Origin: Anopheles merus
Taxonomy: Eukaryota > Arthropoda > Insecta > Diptera > Culicidae
Length of the DNA stretch: 64,000 nucleotides
Assembly (NCBI RefSeq): GCF_017562075.2
Contig: NW_024427588.1
Location: 124,001-188,000 of the forward strand
Direction of reading: 5' to 3'
In this document: piece by piece, positions 11,116 through 21,096 of the stretch
How the letters are laid out: each line of letters begins with the position of its first letter
How positions within the stretch are numbered: the first letter of the stretch is position 1
The notes under the pieces: generated by a model
The model's input: only the letters and a program-made list of their open reading frames with translations
The model's database searches: none
What the model was told of the DNA's origin: nothing
Program-made: the position numbers and the translations under genes

Positions 11116-12311
11116 CTACGGCTTTGAGCGACAGTTAATGGCCGCATGGTTAGAGAATTTGCAGCAGTTAGTGCAAACGTTTTTCTCCTTCAGCATTTTC
11201 CATCTTTCGTTTACTGAGGCATTCTTTAGCTTGTAACAAGATATGGTTTCATGAGGACGGCTGCAAATTAGACAGCTTTTATTTGAAATTTGATGGCTGG
11301 CTGAATAGTGAGTATTCAGCCTCGCCGGTCTGTCTCTTTGATCACCTTCCATAGCAAGAAGTGTGATCGCCACGTTTTCTGTTGGTTTCAACCATTTGCT
11401 GAAATCTTTCAAGGTTTTGATTTTGTCACCTTCCTCGTTAAGTGAATCTCTGAGCCGCCTGGTTTTAAGGTCCGGAGAGAGTTTTGCGACCAGATCTGTA
11501 AGGAGCCTTTGGTCCATCAAGTACTCCGTTTGGTTCAACATGGTCATATTTTCCACCATGTTATTCAGTGCATTACAGAACTCAATAATCGAAGATGGAT
11601 TTTCCAAAGATGTCCGTTTAACCACCATAAGGTCTTTTAGTAAGGCGTTAAAATGCTAACTGGGTTGCCATATAACCTCCCCAATCTTTCACAGATTGCA
11701 TCCACGTTACTTGGGTTCAACATCAACCCGCTAACGGATCGCAATGCATCTCCCTTAAGGTGAATTTGGAGCCGTGTAAGGTTTTCCAAATTCGTAAATT
11801 TTTCTGTTCGAGTGGTTTCTTCGAACAGTAGTTTAAAACGAGGCCATGTTCTATAATTGCCATAGAAATCCGGAAGTTTTAAAACTGTCTTCTTGCGTGG
11901 AGCAAAACCCAAGTTTGCCATTTTATTTACGTTTGTTGTAAGTGTTTGTAGGTCGTCTTGTAGGTGAGTTGTGTCGGATTGGTTATGTATTTCTTCATTT
12001 CTTAATATGTCTTCTAGTCTTTCGATTTCCTTCTCACACCTTTCGTTTTCTTCTCTAGTTCTTTTTTCCGCTTCAGTTTTTTCTTTTAGTAGCCTCTCTG
12101 TTTGCATTAAGGCCTCCCTATTTCCCTTGCGTTCCTCAGCTATTGTGTAGCATTTTGGACACACATATTTTTTAACGGGACCTTCTAGCTTCAGATATTT
12201 GAGATGTAACCATCTGTCACACTCGATACAATTAACTTGTGTGTCCCACTCATCGGGGTTCTTGCATAGCTTGCAATTGCCTTTCGGGTTGCTTTTAAAT
12301 ATGATATCCAT
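11116..12311 (-). pseudogene. BEL-1 gag with PHD-like N-terminal finger
   Basis: Start ATG at 12309-12311, following gtgagtagt, as in BEL-2 and BEL-3. N-terminus: CKLCKNPDEWDTQVNCIEC, DRWLH, then CPKC, a PHD-type cysteine/histidine layout except that the sixth ligand is Tyr. Next comes a charged coiled-coil-like stretch, then a Pao-type Gag core (LPDFYGNYRTWPRFK) and a Cys/His cluster (CLICSRPHETISCYKL, CTNCCKFSNHAAINC). A one-base loss in a T run (near 11650) shifts the frame, and CAG has become TAG at 11116-11118. Capsid function is inferred from the family. Confidence 0.85.
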
Positions 12312-13332
12312 ACTACTCACTTTGCGTAACCGGTGGATAAAGTAACTGGGCTGTCGCTGCCGATCTGGATGGGTGTCGTCGTGTTGTTGCTGCTCTTACA
12401 ACGCCCTTGCTTGTCCTGCTCGAGGTCGTCTTCAGGGGATCCCCCGCGGAGTCGTCAGTACCCCTGTCTTCTGGTCGCCTTCAGATCCGCTGCTTGGGTA
12501 GTATTGCCGCCACGCTTTTTCGTTGGGTAATCGGGTCTTCCGGGGCGATGACCATTGTGGTTTCCCGGAAATGCTAAAGCCGGATACGGTTTAGCTCGAA
12601 GAATTCTTTTTGTATGCACATCCCGTATTGTTACACTCCCCAACTGTTGATCTTTTCTTGATCCGCACATTTACTTGTGTTGTTGTAATTGGAGTACACT
12701 GCCGGTGCTTTACGGGAACGTCCGTAAACCGCGGTCGTTAGCGTCTTGTGGGTTTTAACTACGTTCTCACTGCGAATGTGTGCCACACGCGTAATTGTTT
12801 ACACTGCACTTTGTTACTAGTACGCTACGTAAATGATTTTCGTTCGGATGTTCTCAGGTCGTCCATTTTTAAACGCCCTTTCTGAGGTTGCGTTTCACTG
12901 CACACACACACCTTTTTTGTTTTGTTTACAAACCTGTGGTACGACCGAAACGATATAGCGAACGTCGTTTTTTTTACCACCGGTGTCTTTATTCAATCAC
13001 AATATATCGGTGATCGTACGGCGCCTTACTGAATTCTGTCTCTGTACCTTGGACTTCTTAAGCACTGTTTCAGGCTTTTTTTTTTGCACTCGTTTGGTTT
13101 GTTGCACTTTACGTTTTTGGCTACTATTATACATTCGCGATGTTTTCCGCTTTTACGAACCTTCCTCCGTTGGAGCGCCGGTTGTTTTTCTCTATCGGTC
13201 AGGAATACGTTCGTCAAGATCGGAAGCTAACCTCCGACTTGTATGTTCCTGCCGACTCTGGGTTTCAAGATCGGAAGTTAACCTCCGACTTGTACGTTGC
13301 GAGGTCTCTACTATTCCTCTCTGGAGCCACCA
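12312..13332 (-). other. BEL-1 leader and primer site
   Basis: About 1 kb of untranslated leader, largely colinear with BEL-2 18969-19875. Next to the LTR (minus strand) is TGGTGGCTCCAGAGAGG, the presumed primer binding site; I cannot name the tRNA. A ~28-base motif occurs twice (about 13215-13243 and 13265-13293). It resembles a motif in the LTR itself. Confidence 0.75.
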
Positions 13333-13622
13333 TATACTTTCCGCACCGAGTCTGAACTCGTTGGGAAGCGCCAAGACAGGAGGATTTTACCGTCTGACTT
13401 GGCTTGGAACAGACAAACAACTTAGTCTTTGAGTTCTTGTGCTTGAAAGTCGATTTATTCATGCTTATTCCTAACTTATATACTAATTTTCTGCTGATCG
13501 ATCGCGATCAGCAGTTTTTATTTGGTCGATATTGTTTACATTAGATTTGCTTACAATTGTTTTCGTTCGGTCGGTCAGTTCCCAGGCCGTGATGACCTAA
13601 TTATGCGGCGCTGTCATCAACA
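13333..13622 (-). repeat. BEL-1 5' LTR
   Basis: 290 bp, nearly identical to 5648-5937 and to the BEL-2 LTRs; bounded by the ACGTG duplication at 13623-13627. Confidence 0.93.
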
Positions 13623-13627
13623 ACGTG

Positions 13628-14084
13628 TACAAAAGGATCTACACAGATATTCGGCCACTTCAACATTTGCGTCGATGCAGCGATGAATGTTATTTTAGTT
13701 TGATATTGTGTATGTAAATGTGTGAAATTGTGTAAAGTTAAAATGTAAATGTTTCAATAAAATGATGAAAAAAAAATCTACGCGTGTTTGTGTTTTTGTT
13801 TAGCTTTCGATAACAAAAAAAACGCAGCGAGTGTGAGCGATCGCTGAACGAAAGAAACGCACACAGCGCAACACGAAAGAAACAAACACAAGCACACGAA
13901 AGGATACTCGCGAGCATTGAGGGGCGCGAGCATTGAGAGAGCGCACCGTGTATTTTATATGGGAGCGGGAGTGAACCGTGGTACTCGTTCCCTAACCCCT
14001 TTTTAAGCCTAGGAAATCTTCCATCGGCTTAACTCCAGGTTTTTACGCACACCATGATAAAAATTACCCGTTCTTTGTCCGTAG
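13628..14084. other. unassigned sequence between BEL-1 and repeat R
   Basis: No coding frame. At about 13757-13780 there is ataaaatgatgaaaaaaaaa, which looks like the polyadenylated 3' end of a retrotransposed sequence reading left to right. Further right are short direct repeats of gcgagcattgag (near 13910-13940). Confidence 0.4.
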
Positions 14085-14455
14085 GGTAGTCATTTTTACG
14101 TGGCAGCGTTTGAACTCATTGCGCTTTTTAGGTTTGATTTGTGAAAATGTAACTTCATCACCGCAATGATTGTGAACGGCTTTTTTAAGCGCCACAGCTC
14201 GCGAGCATTGACCACACGCGAGAAAGAGATAGTGCTATGGAGGGAAAAAGCACGGACGACGACTGACAGCGATTGGCCATCTGACGCACCAACACATCGA
14301 TACCTGTCACAGCGCGCTCAGACGAGGGGTATGAGGCGGAGCCAGGGACGGGCAGCTCGACGAGCTGCTCGACAAATTTGCCGTTGGAGAGAAAAGGAAG
14401 GCATGAGAAAATTCTTCGAACGCCATGATTTCGCCTGTCGCTTTGCACAGCGGGT
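14085..14455 (-). repeat. dispersed repeat R, copy 1 (core only)
   Basis: About 370 bp whose reverse complement matches 58350-58725 and 61962-62335 over most of its length (shared blocks include gcgcaatgagttcaaacg and gagaaagagatagtgctatg in this orientation). The copy lacks the downstream 1 kb found in the other two. No protein is evident. 14456-14595 holds nothing I recognise. Confidence 0.7.
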
Positions 14456-14595
14456 AGCTTTGAGGCTAGAATAATCTAGACTGAAAATTGCAGGCTAGTT
14501 TTTTGTGTGGTTTTGTATGGAATGTTTACATGATTTCAGCCTCCAACTGTCAAACTCCATACAAAAAAACTGACTGGAATCGTGAAGGGCCCCAT

Positions 14596-14830
14596 TGTCA
14601 ATATGCTGATCGCATTCGGTCAGCGGAAATTTAGTATTTAAGTTATGTTAAAATCGAAATAAATTGACTTTCAAACTAGAACTCACGGAACGCGTTTGTT
14701 TGTTTGTCCAAGCTAAGTCGGACGGTAAATCCTCATGTCTTAGCACTCCCAACGGATCCAGATCCGGTGAGGAACACAGCGGCCAAGTCGGACGGTAAAT
14801 CCTCCTGTCTTGGCATTCCCAAAGAAGGAA
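14596..14830 (+). repeat. BEL-3 5' LTR remnant
   Basis: Aligns to the second part of the BEL LTR (ctgatcgcattcggtcagcg, the AATAAA region, then aagtcggacggtaaatcctc). The aagtcggacggtaaatcct block occurs twice (about 14718 and 14788), an internal duplication not seen in BEL-1/BEL-2. Confidence 0.7.
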
Positions 14831-15201
14831 GGCCCGACGACCGGTAAATCACATAAAAAAGACAAAAAAAAGTGTGTGCAGTGAGTGGAGAGTGGAGTGT
14901 ATAAGTGGAGAGAAGGCGTTTTAAGAACAACCTAGAACCCTACGATCAAGCAAACGATCGTCAATTGTTACGCGGCGCACCGGTAACAAAAGTGCAGTGC
15001 AAACAATTTATGCGTGAGGCATACATTCGGTATGCCAATGTGGTAAAGGCCACAAGACGCTAAAGACCGCTGTTGACGAACGCTACCGTTATATTATCGC
15101 AACAACCGGCACTGTACTCCAATTGCAGCAACCCCGCTTGGCAAAGAGTAACTCATTTTGATGCCTCTCGCTACCCCTGGCCTTAGTTTTAAAGGAATCA
15201 T

Positions 15202-15369
15202 GCGACACACTCGCACTCCACTACCCCATCCCATGGAAAAACGCTCCCACCATCGAGGTGTTGACCAAAATTTCGCTGTGTGCATGAGACACACACTCGC
15301 ACTCCTCCAGCCCTCCATAGCCGATCGCTCCCACCGATGCGAAGATGGGAGAATTTTTGCTCTGAGCGT
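15202..15369. repeat. imperfect tandem pair, two 84-bp units
   Basis: Units 15202-15285 and 15286-15369 share gacacac, actcgcactcc and cgctcccacc blocks at the same offsets and end in similar gctgtgtgcat / gctctgagcgt. By eye roughly two thirds identical. Confidence 0.6.
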
Positions 15370-15820
15370 GAGACCCTGAAACGCAAGAGATGACACTATG
15401 TGTAAAGACAATCATAATTCGATATGGTCAAAAAGCGTCGATTATCGTTTCATTTATCTGGTAAGGATGTTTTCACTTCATCATAATTTTAAACGTTCAA
15501 AACTAGGCTGATAACAATATTTGAAATGTAAATCAGAATAAATTAAATTCATTTGAAGTAAAATAAATTCCATTATACTCTATTTTGACCATATGATCAA
15601 CACTTGTACATAGTGCCATTTACTTTGTGTTCTTCACTCTCGCACTGTGTTGTGATCGTTCGAAACTCATTGCCAGAACGAATGCAAATTTCATTTGGGA
15701 AGGATCGGTGTCGGAAGATGCAGTGAAAATTATGAAATGTTAATAGAAAAGTGATTAAGTAAATCGTGAAAGATGTCAACGCAGGCGTAAATGGAGTTTG
15801 TTTTGTTACATGATCTACGG

Positions 15821-16083
15821 GTAAGTGCATGCATAAGAAGAAGAATCTTCCAAATGATGTTTGTGTTCTATCAATCGTATTGCTTTTAATGTTTGTTTAT
15901 TCTTCTATTATTTTCCATCACACCTAGCTATTTCATTACCAAAGCTCCTGATAACAGATCAAAGCAGATGGATCGGGCATACAGAGTCGCCGTTTAACTT
16001 AAAATATCTTCGTGATCGGTAAGTTTTAAATAGTAGTAGTTTTGTTCACCATTCTAATGTTCGATTTATCTTTCATTCCTCAG
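15821..16083 (+). other. two intron-like segments in the TIR element
   Basis: 15821-15927 starts GTAAGTGC and ends with a pyrimidine-rich stretch and CACACCTAG; 16019-16083 starts GTAAGTTT and ends TTTCATTCCTCAG. Sizes 107 and 65 bp fit short insect introns. The 91-bp exon-like piece between them (15928-16018) has one open frame continuing past the second splice, but no start or domain is convincing. Splicing is inferred from motifs only. Confidence 0.4.
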
Positions 16084-16873
16084 GCAAACACATCAAACAG
16101 CATGTTTTTTTTCAACAGCACGCACCATCGGTGGAGCAAGCAGCTAAAGTTTTGTTCGCCCAGCACGCACCATCAAGTATTGAAATATTTTCAAATAGCT
16201 TTGTGAATAAAAAACTGCACACTTACTGTCGAAATTTCCTGGAATTTTTTGGTCGGGCTACGCTCGCGGGAATGGTGTGTCCGTTGAGGAGAAGGAAAGA
16301 AATGGTGGGAGTGAGGATTAACCAAAAACGCGGCATTGAGAATGAGGGGAGGTGTGCTCAGTGCTCACGTTGGGACACTCACGATGCTTGAAATAAAATG
16401 TTAACAAGCATCGATTTCAAGCATGCATGTCGCGCGACATTTTGCCAAGCGGGACGAGTGAATGCGCTGATCGAAAATAAAATTCGACTTCAAAAATTAA
16501 AGGCGTTAATAAAGTGCTAATGAAGAAGAACTAAACATAGACCGCGGGTGCTTGAGTGATACGGGCGTTTGAGTGAGTAAGTACTTGTCCGGCTTATTTA
16601 CTTGTACCGTAACTGAATCATATTGTGATCGGTAACCAAAGGTCATTGCCCCAAAAAGACCCAACCAACCGGTGAAGAAGTGCGACGGCTGAAAAACGAA
16701 GCAGCGAAGGTGAACACAAACATGCGATCTGACGATCACGCGGGAGACGACCTCGAGCAGGATGATCAGAAGCGGGGGCGCTATAACAGCAGCAACGACG
16801 ACACGGCTCAACCCATCTAGAAGCCAGCGGCCGCGCAGTTACCTTACTCATCAGTTACGTAAACGTGAGTAGT

Positions 16874-18496
16874 ATGGATACCATATACAAAAACAACCCG
16901 AAGGGTAATTGCAAGTTATGCAAGAACCCCGACGAGTGGGACACGCAAGTAAATTGTATCGAGTGTGACCGATGGTTGAATCTCAAATGTCTAAAACTGG
17001 AAGTTCCCGTTAAGAAATATGTGAACGTAAAGCAGGCAGAGAGGCGTTAATGCAGGCAGAGAGGCGTTAATGCAGGCAGAGAACCTCTTAAAAGAAAAAA
17101 ATGAAACAGAAAAAAGAACCAAGGAATAGAATGAAAAGTGTGAGAAGGAAATTGAAAGATAAGAAGACATTTTGAGAAATGAGGAAATTAATAACCAAAC
17201 TGGCACTATCCACTTACAAAATGACTTACAAATACTGACAGAGAAGATGGCTGATCTAGAGAAGCGCAAAATTCTAAAGCTACCCGAATTTTACGGGAAC
17301 TATCGATCATGGCCCCGTTTTAAATTACTATTCCATGAAACTACTCGAACTGAAAAACTGACAAATTTGGAAAATCGTACACGATTACAAACAAACCTTA
17401 AGGGCGAGGCGCTGAAATCCGTTAGCGGACTTATGCTGAACCCAAATAACGTCGATGGCATCTTGGAAACATTGGGGAGATTGTACGGCAACCCAATCAG
17501 TATTTTTAATGCCCTGATGAAGGACCTCTTGGCGGTAAAAAGGGTATCTTTGGATAACCCAGCTTCGGTAATAGAACTTTGTAATGCTCTCAACAATATG
17601 GTAGAGAACATGACGATGTTAAACCAGAAGGAGTACTTAATGGACCAGAGGCTTCTTATCGATTTGGTCTCAAAACTTTCTCCTGATCTCAAGAATCGTT
17701 GGTTTAGAGATTCCCTTAAAGAAGGTGGCAAGATTAAAAATTTGAAAGAATATTCCAAATGGTTGAAATCAACAGAAGAAATAGCGATTACACTCGTCGC
17801 TATGGAAGGGGGCCAAGAAAGATCAACGAAACTAAAAAGAAGAACGACCATTTTTCAGCTAATCGTAAAATTTCCAAGGGTTGCCTGATTTGCAGTCGTC
17901 CGCACGAAACGACATCATGCTATAAACTTAAAATTGCTTCAGTAGCGGGAAGATTGAAAATATTGAGGGAAAGAAACATTTGCACTGACTGATGCAAATT
18001 AACTAACCATACAGCCGATAACTGTCGCTTAAAGCCGCAATGCACAGTTGATGGATGTGCGCGCCGGCATAACACCATACTGCATGAAGCAAGATATAAC
18101 CAGATTGGTGTCGCATCCGCGGTTCATTTGAACTTCCATAAAAATACAGAACAATATTTGTTTCAAACTCTACCCGTATCTGTCCATCATGGAAACAATT
18201 CTATCAAGACGTTTGCATTGATAGATCCGGGTTCATCAACAAGTCTCATGACTGAAGACTTGAGACAGAAACTAAATGTCCATGGTCCAAGAAAACCTTT
18301 AACACTTTTTTGGACGAATGGTTGCAATTAAGTAGAACACAAAAACATGTCAATAGCTCTGAAAATTAAGGGACCTAACGGCAGAATCCTTTGTATTAAA
18401 AACGTTCGAACAGTCAGGGAACTTGACCTTCCGATACAGAGCATTGACGTTGACGAATTAAAAAATAAATTTTCTCATCTAAGAAATCTGAATATA
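16874..18496 (+). pseudogene. BEL-3 gag-protease remnant
   Basis: ATG at 16874 in the same context as BEL-1/BEL-2. The PHD-like finger keeps CKLC, CIEC and the cysteine of WLNLKC but has Asn where BEL-1/2 have the ligand His, and a deletion removes the final CPKC. A tandem 22-bp duplication (gcaggcagagaggcgttaat) follows at about 17031-17075. The core LPEFYGNYRSWPRFK and the Cys/His cluster are readable in separate frames, as is the protease motif FALIDPGSSTSLMT at about 18211. Several stops and shifts. Homology ends at about 18496, where N2 starts. Confidence 0.8.
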
Positions 18497-18673
18497 ATTG
18501 TTTAATTGTTTATTACTCGTTCAATGGATAACAATTGATCCGTGTGAATGTTCTTAAGTCAAATCCTAGTTTATGATAAATAGAAAGATCAACTTAATCA
18601 TTCGTTTCTAAGGCTGTTTTTAAAGGATTGCACTGAGGATCCAAAATCAAACAAATGACGAACTTCATTAAAC
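18497..18673 (-). mobile_element. non-LTR element N2, 3' end
   Basis: Read on the minus strand, the ORF of N2 (39630-40685) continues across the BEL-2 insertion site, once one copy of the GCCCT duplication is discounted, into this segment and ends at a TGA at 18598-18600. A ~100-base 3' UTR follows, ending in an A-rich aataaacaattaaac tail at about 18497-18520. The C-terminal residues resemble the N1 C-terminus (GSRDP versus GSSDP). This places the insertion of BEL-2 inside N2 and of N2 inside BEL-3. Confidence 0.75.
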
Positions 18674-18678
18674 GCCCT

Positions 18679-18968
18679 TGTTGATGACAGCGCCGTATAA
18701 TTAGGTCATCACGGCCTGGGAACTGACCGACCGAACGAAAACAATTGTAAGCAAATCTAATGTAAAAAATATCGACCAAATAAAAACTGCTGATCGCGAT
18801 CGATCAGCAGAAAATTAGTATATAAGTTAGGAAAAAGCATGAATAAATCGACTTTCAAGCACAAGAACTCAAATACTAAGTTGTTTGTCTGTTCCAAGCC
18901 AAGTCGGACGGTAAAATCCTCCTGTCTTGGCGCTTCCCAACGAGTTCAGACTCGGTGCGGAAAATATA
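18679..18968 (+). repeat. BEL-2 5' LTR
   Basis: Starts TGTTGATGACAGC, ends GGAAAATATA; followed at once by TGGTGGCTCCAGAGAGG, the putative primer site (18969-18985). Confidence 0.93.
18788..18847 (+). promoter_or_regulatory. LTR palindrome, TATA box and AATAAA
   Basis: A near-perfect palindrome CTGCTGATCG-CGAT-CGATCAGCAG (18788-18811) lies just before TATATAAG (18819-18826), and AATAAA follows at about 18842. All four LTRs of BEL-1 and BEL-2 keep it, and the BEL-3 LTR keeps a degenerate form. A promoter with an adjacent dyad binding site is inferred. Confidence 0.55.
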
Positions 18969-19875
18969 TGGTGGCTCCAGAGAGGAATAGTAGAGACCTC
19001 GCAACGTACAAGTCGGAGGATAGCTTCCGATCTTGAAACCCAGAGTCGGCAGGAACATACAAGTCGGAGGTTAGCTTCCGATCTTGACGAACGTATTCCT
19101 GAGCGATACAAAACGCCTGAAACAGTGCTTAAGAAGTCCAAGGTACAGAGACAGAATTCAGTAAGGCGCCGTACGATCACCGATATATTGTGATTGAATA
19201 AAGACACCGGTGGTAAAAAAACGACGTTCGCTATATCGTTTCGGTCGTACCACAGGTTTGTAAACAAAACAAAAAAGGTGTGTGTGTGCAGTGAAACGCA
19301 ACCTCAGAAAGGGCGTTTAAAAACGGACGACCTGAGAACATCTGATTCGAAAATCATTACGTAGCGTACTAGTAACAAAGTGCAGTGTAAACAATTACGC
19401 GTGTGGCACACATTCGCAGTGAGAACGTAGTAAAACCCACAAGACGCTAACGACCGCCGTTTATGGACGTTCCCGTAAAGCACCGGCAGTGTACTCCAAT
19501 TACAACAACACAAGTAAATGTGCGGATCAAGAAAAGATCAACAGTTGGGGAGTGTAACAATACGGGATGTGCATACAAAAAGAATTCTTCGAGCTAAACC
19601 GTATCCGGCTTTAGCATTTCCGGGAAACCACAATGGTCATCGCCCGGAAGACCCGATTACCCAACGAAAAAGCGTGGCGGCAATACTACCCAAGCAGCGG
19701 ATCTGAAGGCGACCAGAAGACAGGGGTACTGACGACTCCGCGGGGGATCCCCTGAAGACGACCTCGAGCAGGACAAGCAGGGGCGTTGTAAGAGCAGCAA
19801 CGACACGACGACACCCATCCAGATCGGCACCAACAGCCCAGTTACTTTATCCACCGGTTACGCAAAGTGAGTAGT
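18969..19875 (+). other. BEL-2 leader
   Basis: About 0.9 kb without a convincing gene, colinear with BEL-1. Includes the primer site and two copies of a ~28-base motif (tacaagtcggagg...cttccgatcttga) near 19008-19036 and 19058-19088. Confidence 0.75.
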
Positions 19876-20528
19876 ATGGATATCATATTTAAAAGCAACC
19901 CGAAAGGCAATTGCAAGCTATGCAAGAACCCCGATGAGTGGGACACACAAGTTAATTGTATCGAGTGTGACAGATGGTTACATCTCAAATATCTGAAGCT
20001 AGAAGGTCCCGTTAAAAAATATGTGTGTCCAAAATGCTACACAATAGCTGAGGAACGCAAGGGAAATAGGGAGGCCTTAATGCAAACAGAGAGGCTACTA
20101 AAAGAAAAAAACTGAAGCGGAAAAAAGAACTAGAGAAGAAAACGAAAGGTGTGAGAAGGAAATCGAAAGACTAGAAGACATATTAAGAAATGAAGAAATA
20201 CATAACCAATCCGACACAACTCACCTACAAGACGACCTACAAACACTTACAACAAACGTAAATAAAATGGCAAACTTGGGTTTTGCTCCACGCAAGAAGA
20301 CAGTTTTAAAACTTCCGGATTTCTATGGCAATTATAGAACATGGCCTCGTTTTAAACTACTGTTCGAAGAAACCACTCGAACAGAAAAATTTACAAATTT
20401 GGAAAACCTTTCACGGCTCCAAATTCACCTTAAGGGAGATGCATTGCGATCCGTTAGCGGGTTGATGTTGAACCCAAGTAACGAGGATGCAATCTTGGAA
20501 AGATTGGGGAGGTTATATGGCAACCCAA
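19876..20528 (+). pseudogene. BEL-2 gag, N-terminal part
   Basis: ATG 19876. Encodes the same PHD-like finger as BEL-1 (ligand His present, sixth ligand Tyr, CPKC present). An extra A in the A run near 20105 breaks the frame; the Gag core (KLPDFYGNYRTWPRFK) reads again from about 20267. It is cut at 20528 by the insertion of element F and resumes at 27430. Confidence 0.85.
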
Positions 20529-21096
20529 TGTAGCATATCTGCTATACAGAACTTATTATAATACACACTATCAGCTATAGACACATTGTAACACACTTTA
20601 GAATGCCAAACCACACCATTATTACACATTCATTATAACACATTCAGCAAATCAGATCATACCATAGCACCGCAACCGGAAGAGTTCAGGCCGTCCATTC
20701 AAACAAATAACAGACGTGACACACTTATCAAAAACAACCGAAACGGGCAACATAAGCAATTCAAGCGTTACTGCAGCAAAGTGGACAAACAGAGAACGCA
20801 TAGCAACTTATTGCTAAAAGCGCAGTGTAGGCAAAGATCGACGAACGGACCCGTTCTTTAGCTAGAACAGTTTATACTTTCCAGAACCTTCGTAAAAACA
20901 TAGACACCTCACTCCAATATAATATATAAATTGCACCTCATATCAATAACCTTTAATTAGGACAAAAACACATTCCAAAACCAAATGTACGAAACTTATT
21001 GAGTATAAATAAAACCAAATCCGACCGTGGCAAGTCAGATTCGTTCGGACTGCCAAGATAGGACGTTACGCTTCCTAATACTTCGCCTTCCAACTT

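Larger units (their letters stand above)
5648..13622 (-). mobile_element. BEL/Pao retrotransposon BEL-1, full length
   Basis: Seen: 290-bp LTRs at 5648-5937 and 13333-13622, flanked by a perfect 5-bp duplication ACGTG (5643-5647 and 13623-13627). Minus-strand order is leader, Gag with PHD-like finger, protease, RT, RNase H, integrase, Env-like gene. BEL-2 (18679-39624) is a close copy in the opposite orientation. BEL-1 carries a frameshift and a nonsense codon in gag, a frame break in RT, and frameshifts plus a ~380-bp deletion in the env region, so it is not autonomous, though its LTRs and duplication are clean. Confidence 0.95.
15133..16453. mobile_element. 1321-bp insertion with 13-bp terminal inverted repeats, unclassified
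   Basis: Seen: CCCGCTTGGCAAA at 15133-15145 and its exact inverse TTTGCCAAGCGGG at 16441-16453. BEL-1 and BEL-2 give the empty site: their leader runs from the equivalent of ...caacaac straight into acaagtaaatg, and here ...cagcaac and acgagtgaatg flank the insert with nothing duplicated. Inside are an imperfect 84-bp tandem pair (15202-15369) and two stretches with good insect intron signals. No transposase domain was recognised. Superfamily unknown; the missing target duplication is unusual. Confidence 0.7.
14596..18496 (+). mobile_element. BEL-3, diverged and truncated relative of BEL-1/BEL-2
   Basis: Carries a degenerate LTR, a leader aligning piecewise to BEL-2, and a decayed gag ending abruptly at about 18496, where non-LTR element N2 begins. 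Pol and the 3' LTR are absent from this window. Much more diverged than BEL-1 from BEL-2, so an older insertion. A TIR-bounded segment (15133-16453) lies in the leader. Confidence 0.8.

Noticed and set aside
15202..15369. CRISPR-like repeat array
   Set aside because: Two long imperfect units with no spacers; insect genome.
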